Below are positions 62,240-64,000 of a DNA stretch of 64,000 bases, piece after piece. The position numbers and the translations under genes are program-made. The notes below the pieces were generated by a model. It was given only the letters and a program-made list of their open reading frames with translations. It was not told the origin of the DNA and searched no databases. Numbering within the stretch: position 1 is the first letter of the stretch; the number at the start of each line of letters is the position of its first letter. Origin of the DNA: Welwitschia mirabilis (lineage: Eukaryota > Gnetophyta > Gnetopsida > Welwitschiales); contig JBOZIK010000001.1 in assembly GCA_051453625.1 (NCBI GenBank), positions 182,299,608 to 182,363,607 of the forward strand. Reading direction: 5' to 3'.

Positions 62240-62720
62240 AACTGATAAGTAAATAATGGTATCAATCAACCTAAGGAAGTGGGTATAAGAAAATTAGCTC
62301 AAACTTTTATTAAGCTAAATATTCAAAAGTTTATAGAAGGTTCAAATCCTTTCAAATTAGAAGCATGACATAGTAATGTTGAAAAGGTTATAGGTAGCTT
62401 AGGATGTGATGAATATAAAAACATTTTTTTCAGTTATTTATATGTCACAAGGGAAGCTAACTAATGGTAAAAAATGAAAATGTCCAAGTTAAGAGACTTA
62501 GAACATTTATAAAGGGAATTTTAGCATATTTTTAAGGATAGGAATATCACCAAGTTCTATATATCCTAAAATGTTATAGAATTCTACAATTCAAAACAAT
62601 CCTATAATGTGACCATAACATCTCATGAGTGCAAATTTATAAAATTATTAAAATATATATTATATATTTATCTAGATGAAGAAGCTAAAATAAATCTCGG
62701 TATTGCTAATTTTCTCCCTT
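62240..62720 (+). pseudogene. Ty3/gypsy gag of a third element
   Basis: Plus-strand reading through stops: IQKFIEGSNPFKLEA, then 'NVEKVIGSLGCDEYKNIFFS' and 'YLYVTREAN-x-W', later 'EFYNSKQSYNVT' and 'YLDEEAKINLGIANFLPFV'. This follows the Retrotrans_gag layout (F.G...P..Ae.W...mEk.f..l.C.e.ek..fa.y.l...A..WW ... EF..L.Qg..tV ... eE.k...F..GL.p.i). The gag ends directly at the second direct repeat, so pol is missing or was deleted. It is inactive. Confidence 0.65.
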
Positions 62721-62789
62721 TTGTTGCTACCAAAGTATCCATGTTTTAATCTAAAAATCTTTTAAATATGATTTGATATATTTAATATA

Positions 62790-63120
62790 TAAGATATGTT
62801 TTGATAAATTTTAAATATTTTTATTATTATTGAAATAAAATAAAAGAAAAGAACATTTCTTTCATTTAGACTTTCATTATTGTGATCTTAATTATAGAGA
62901 CGTTCTAGTATGCTTTTTTCCCTCTTTTATGATTATTTTATAAAATTAACCTAATGATGATTATAGTTATTATTTATGTAATTTATTCATCAAATAGAAC
63001 TAAATAGAGATAATACTAATAATATTCATTTCCATATTTAGAATTCATCACCAAGGTAGGTTGTATTGCATTTTTTTATGATATACTTCTAGAAGTGGAT
63101 TTGATTACCACTCTTCTATT
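62790..63120 (+). repeat. Direct repeat, copy 2
   Basis: Diverged copy of 60050-60410. It begins straight after gag, giving a repeat-gag-repeat structure. The sequence past 63120 does not match that past 60410, so it is not a complete second LTR. Confidence 0.5.
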
Positions 63121-63209
63121 CTAAGTATATTATTTCAATGACATTAATAGTTGGGATATTTAAGCAAAATATTGGTCATCATTCATCACAGTCTAGCTAA
63201 GAAGCCAAC

Positions 63210-63560
63210 CTTTACATGTGGATGTCCCCACTCTAAATAGGGTAGACGTCCCCTCTTCTTATGGGTAAATTGTATCTATGATAGGCTTAGGCCCAAACAT
63301 CCCCACTCAAATAGGGTAGATGTTTCCTCTCCTTGTAGGAAACATGATTAACAAATCTTAGATGTAGATGTACCCACTTCAAATAAGCTGGATGTCCCTC
63401 CTCCATTCAGATTTTTCCTAGTTTTCACCTATGATAGGTGTGGACGTCCATCCCCTTTGAGGGTAAACGTCCTAACTCTTTTAGTAGTATGGATATTTAT
63501 ACTATTTGAGGATGAATGTTTACCCCCTTGGGAGCAAGGAAATCCTCATTTCTTAAGGCT
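63210..63560. repeat. Cluster of GACGTC-type motifs
   Basis: Phrases such as 'gggtagacgtcccctc', 'ggatgtcccc', 'gtggacgtccat' and 'gtaaacgtcct' recur about every 30-60 bases, on both strands because the core is palindromic. Some copies retain CpG, others are GATGTC. It resembles the motif series of the copia element at 3-11 kb. Confidence 0.6.
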
Positions 63561-64000
63561 GACATACCTCCTTTGAACCATTGGAAAAATTATTCTCTTT
63601 TAGTGATAGAGCGACGATTTTCAATGTCTATTTTCTTCTAGCATATTATTCAATCTCATTAAAGATATGAATTTAATTGGAATATCAGATTGACATGCAT
63701 TAAAATCATCATTTAGGATTTCTCTTTAACAAATTTTTATTCTTTCTCTATAAAATGTGTAAAACCTATTTGATTAGTGTTAATCATTTTTTTGGACCTA
63801 AAAATTTGTATATATAGTTTTGTAAAGAGAACTAAAATCTAATCTTGGGTGATATATTGGTTATTTTTAATGCTATCTTATATACTCATTCATAGTAGAT
63901 TCTACACTATTGCATCATGCTTAAGACACATTTCATTATTTTTCTATTCTTTTTATGGTTGAGTTTAAGCCATTAAAAGACTTCAAGTATAAGAGATTGA
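63561..64000. other. AT-rich DNA, no gene recognised
   Basis: Nothing recognisable up to the window edge. Confidence 0.5.

Overview
This window looks like intergenic DNA from a large plant nuclear genome. It is very AT-rich, packed with old, broken retrotransposons, and contains one well-supported protein-coding gene. That gene (complement 20558..21094) encodes a secreted eight-cysteine protein of the hybrid proline-rich (HyPRP, lipid-transfer-like) family, which is plant-specific. CpG is almost absent outside roughly 17.2-21.95 kb, and most stops inside transposon reading frames sit where the family has Trp, Gln or Arg codons. Both fit long-term deamination of methylated cytosine. The extreme AT content combined with dense LTR elements resembles what is published for the gymnosperm Welwitschia; that is a guess from composition, not an identification.

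Layout. 1-3.0 kb: AT-rich, nothing recognised. 3.0-11.35 kb: a complete but decayed Ty1/copia (Sirevirus-like) element on the minus strand with both LTRs, PBS, PPT, gag and an env-like ORF, but no recognisable pol. 11.35-12.65 kb: LINE reverse transcriptase on the minus strand, abutting 12.7-15.6 kb, a second copia element (gag, zinc knuckle, protease, integrase, start of RT) on the minus strand. 17.1-21.95 kb: CpG-retaining island with the HyPRP gene, its TATA box and poly(A) signal. 22-27.5 kb: AT-rich, an (AT)n microsatellite, a 10-N gap. 27.5-29.1 kb: L1-type LINE on the plus strand. 30.17-30.34 kb: tRNA-derived SINE with target-site duplication. 33.4-33.6 kb: copia fragment. 34.7-41.8 kb: three diverged copies of one LTR-like repeat, two direct and one inverted, with a tandem duplication between. 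42.3-57.2 kb: a Ty3/gypsy element of Athila/Tat type on the plus strand, split by a nested element (42.9-55.0 kb) with LTRs over 4 kb, a gag, an unknown internal ORF and no pol. 60-63.1 kb: another gypsy gag with PBS and flanking repeats. 63.2-63.6 kb: a cluster of GACGTC-like motifs.

The gene content does not form a pathway. The story is one gene island in nested, mutated transposons. The most unusual items are the LTR-gag-env-like-LTR element without pol, the antisense ORF conserved between the two giant LTRs, the decayed GACGTC motif arrays, and assembly gaps whose two flanks are the same sequence.
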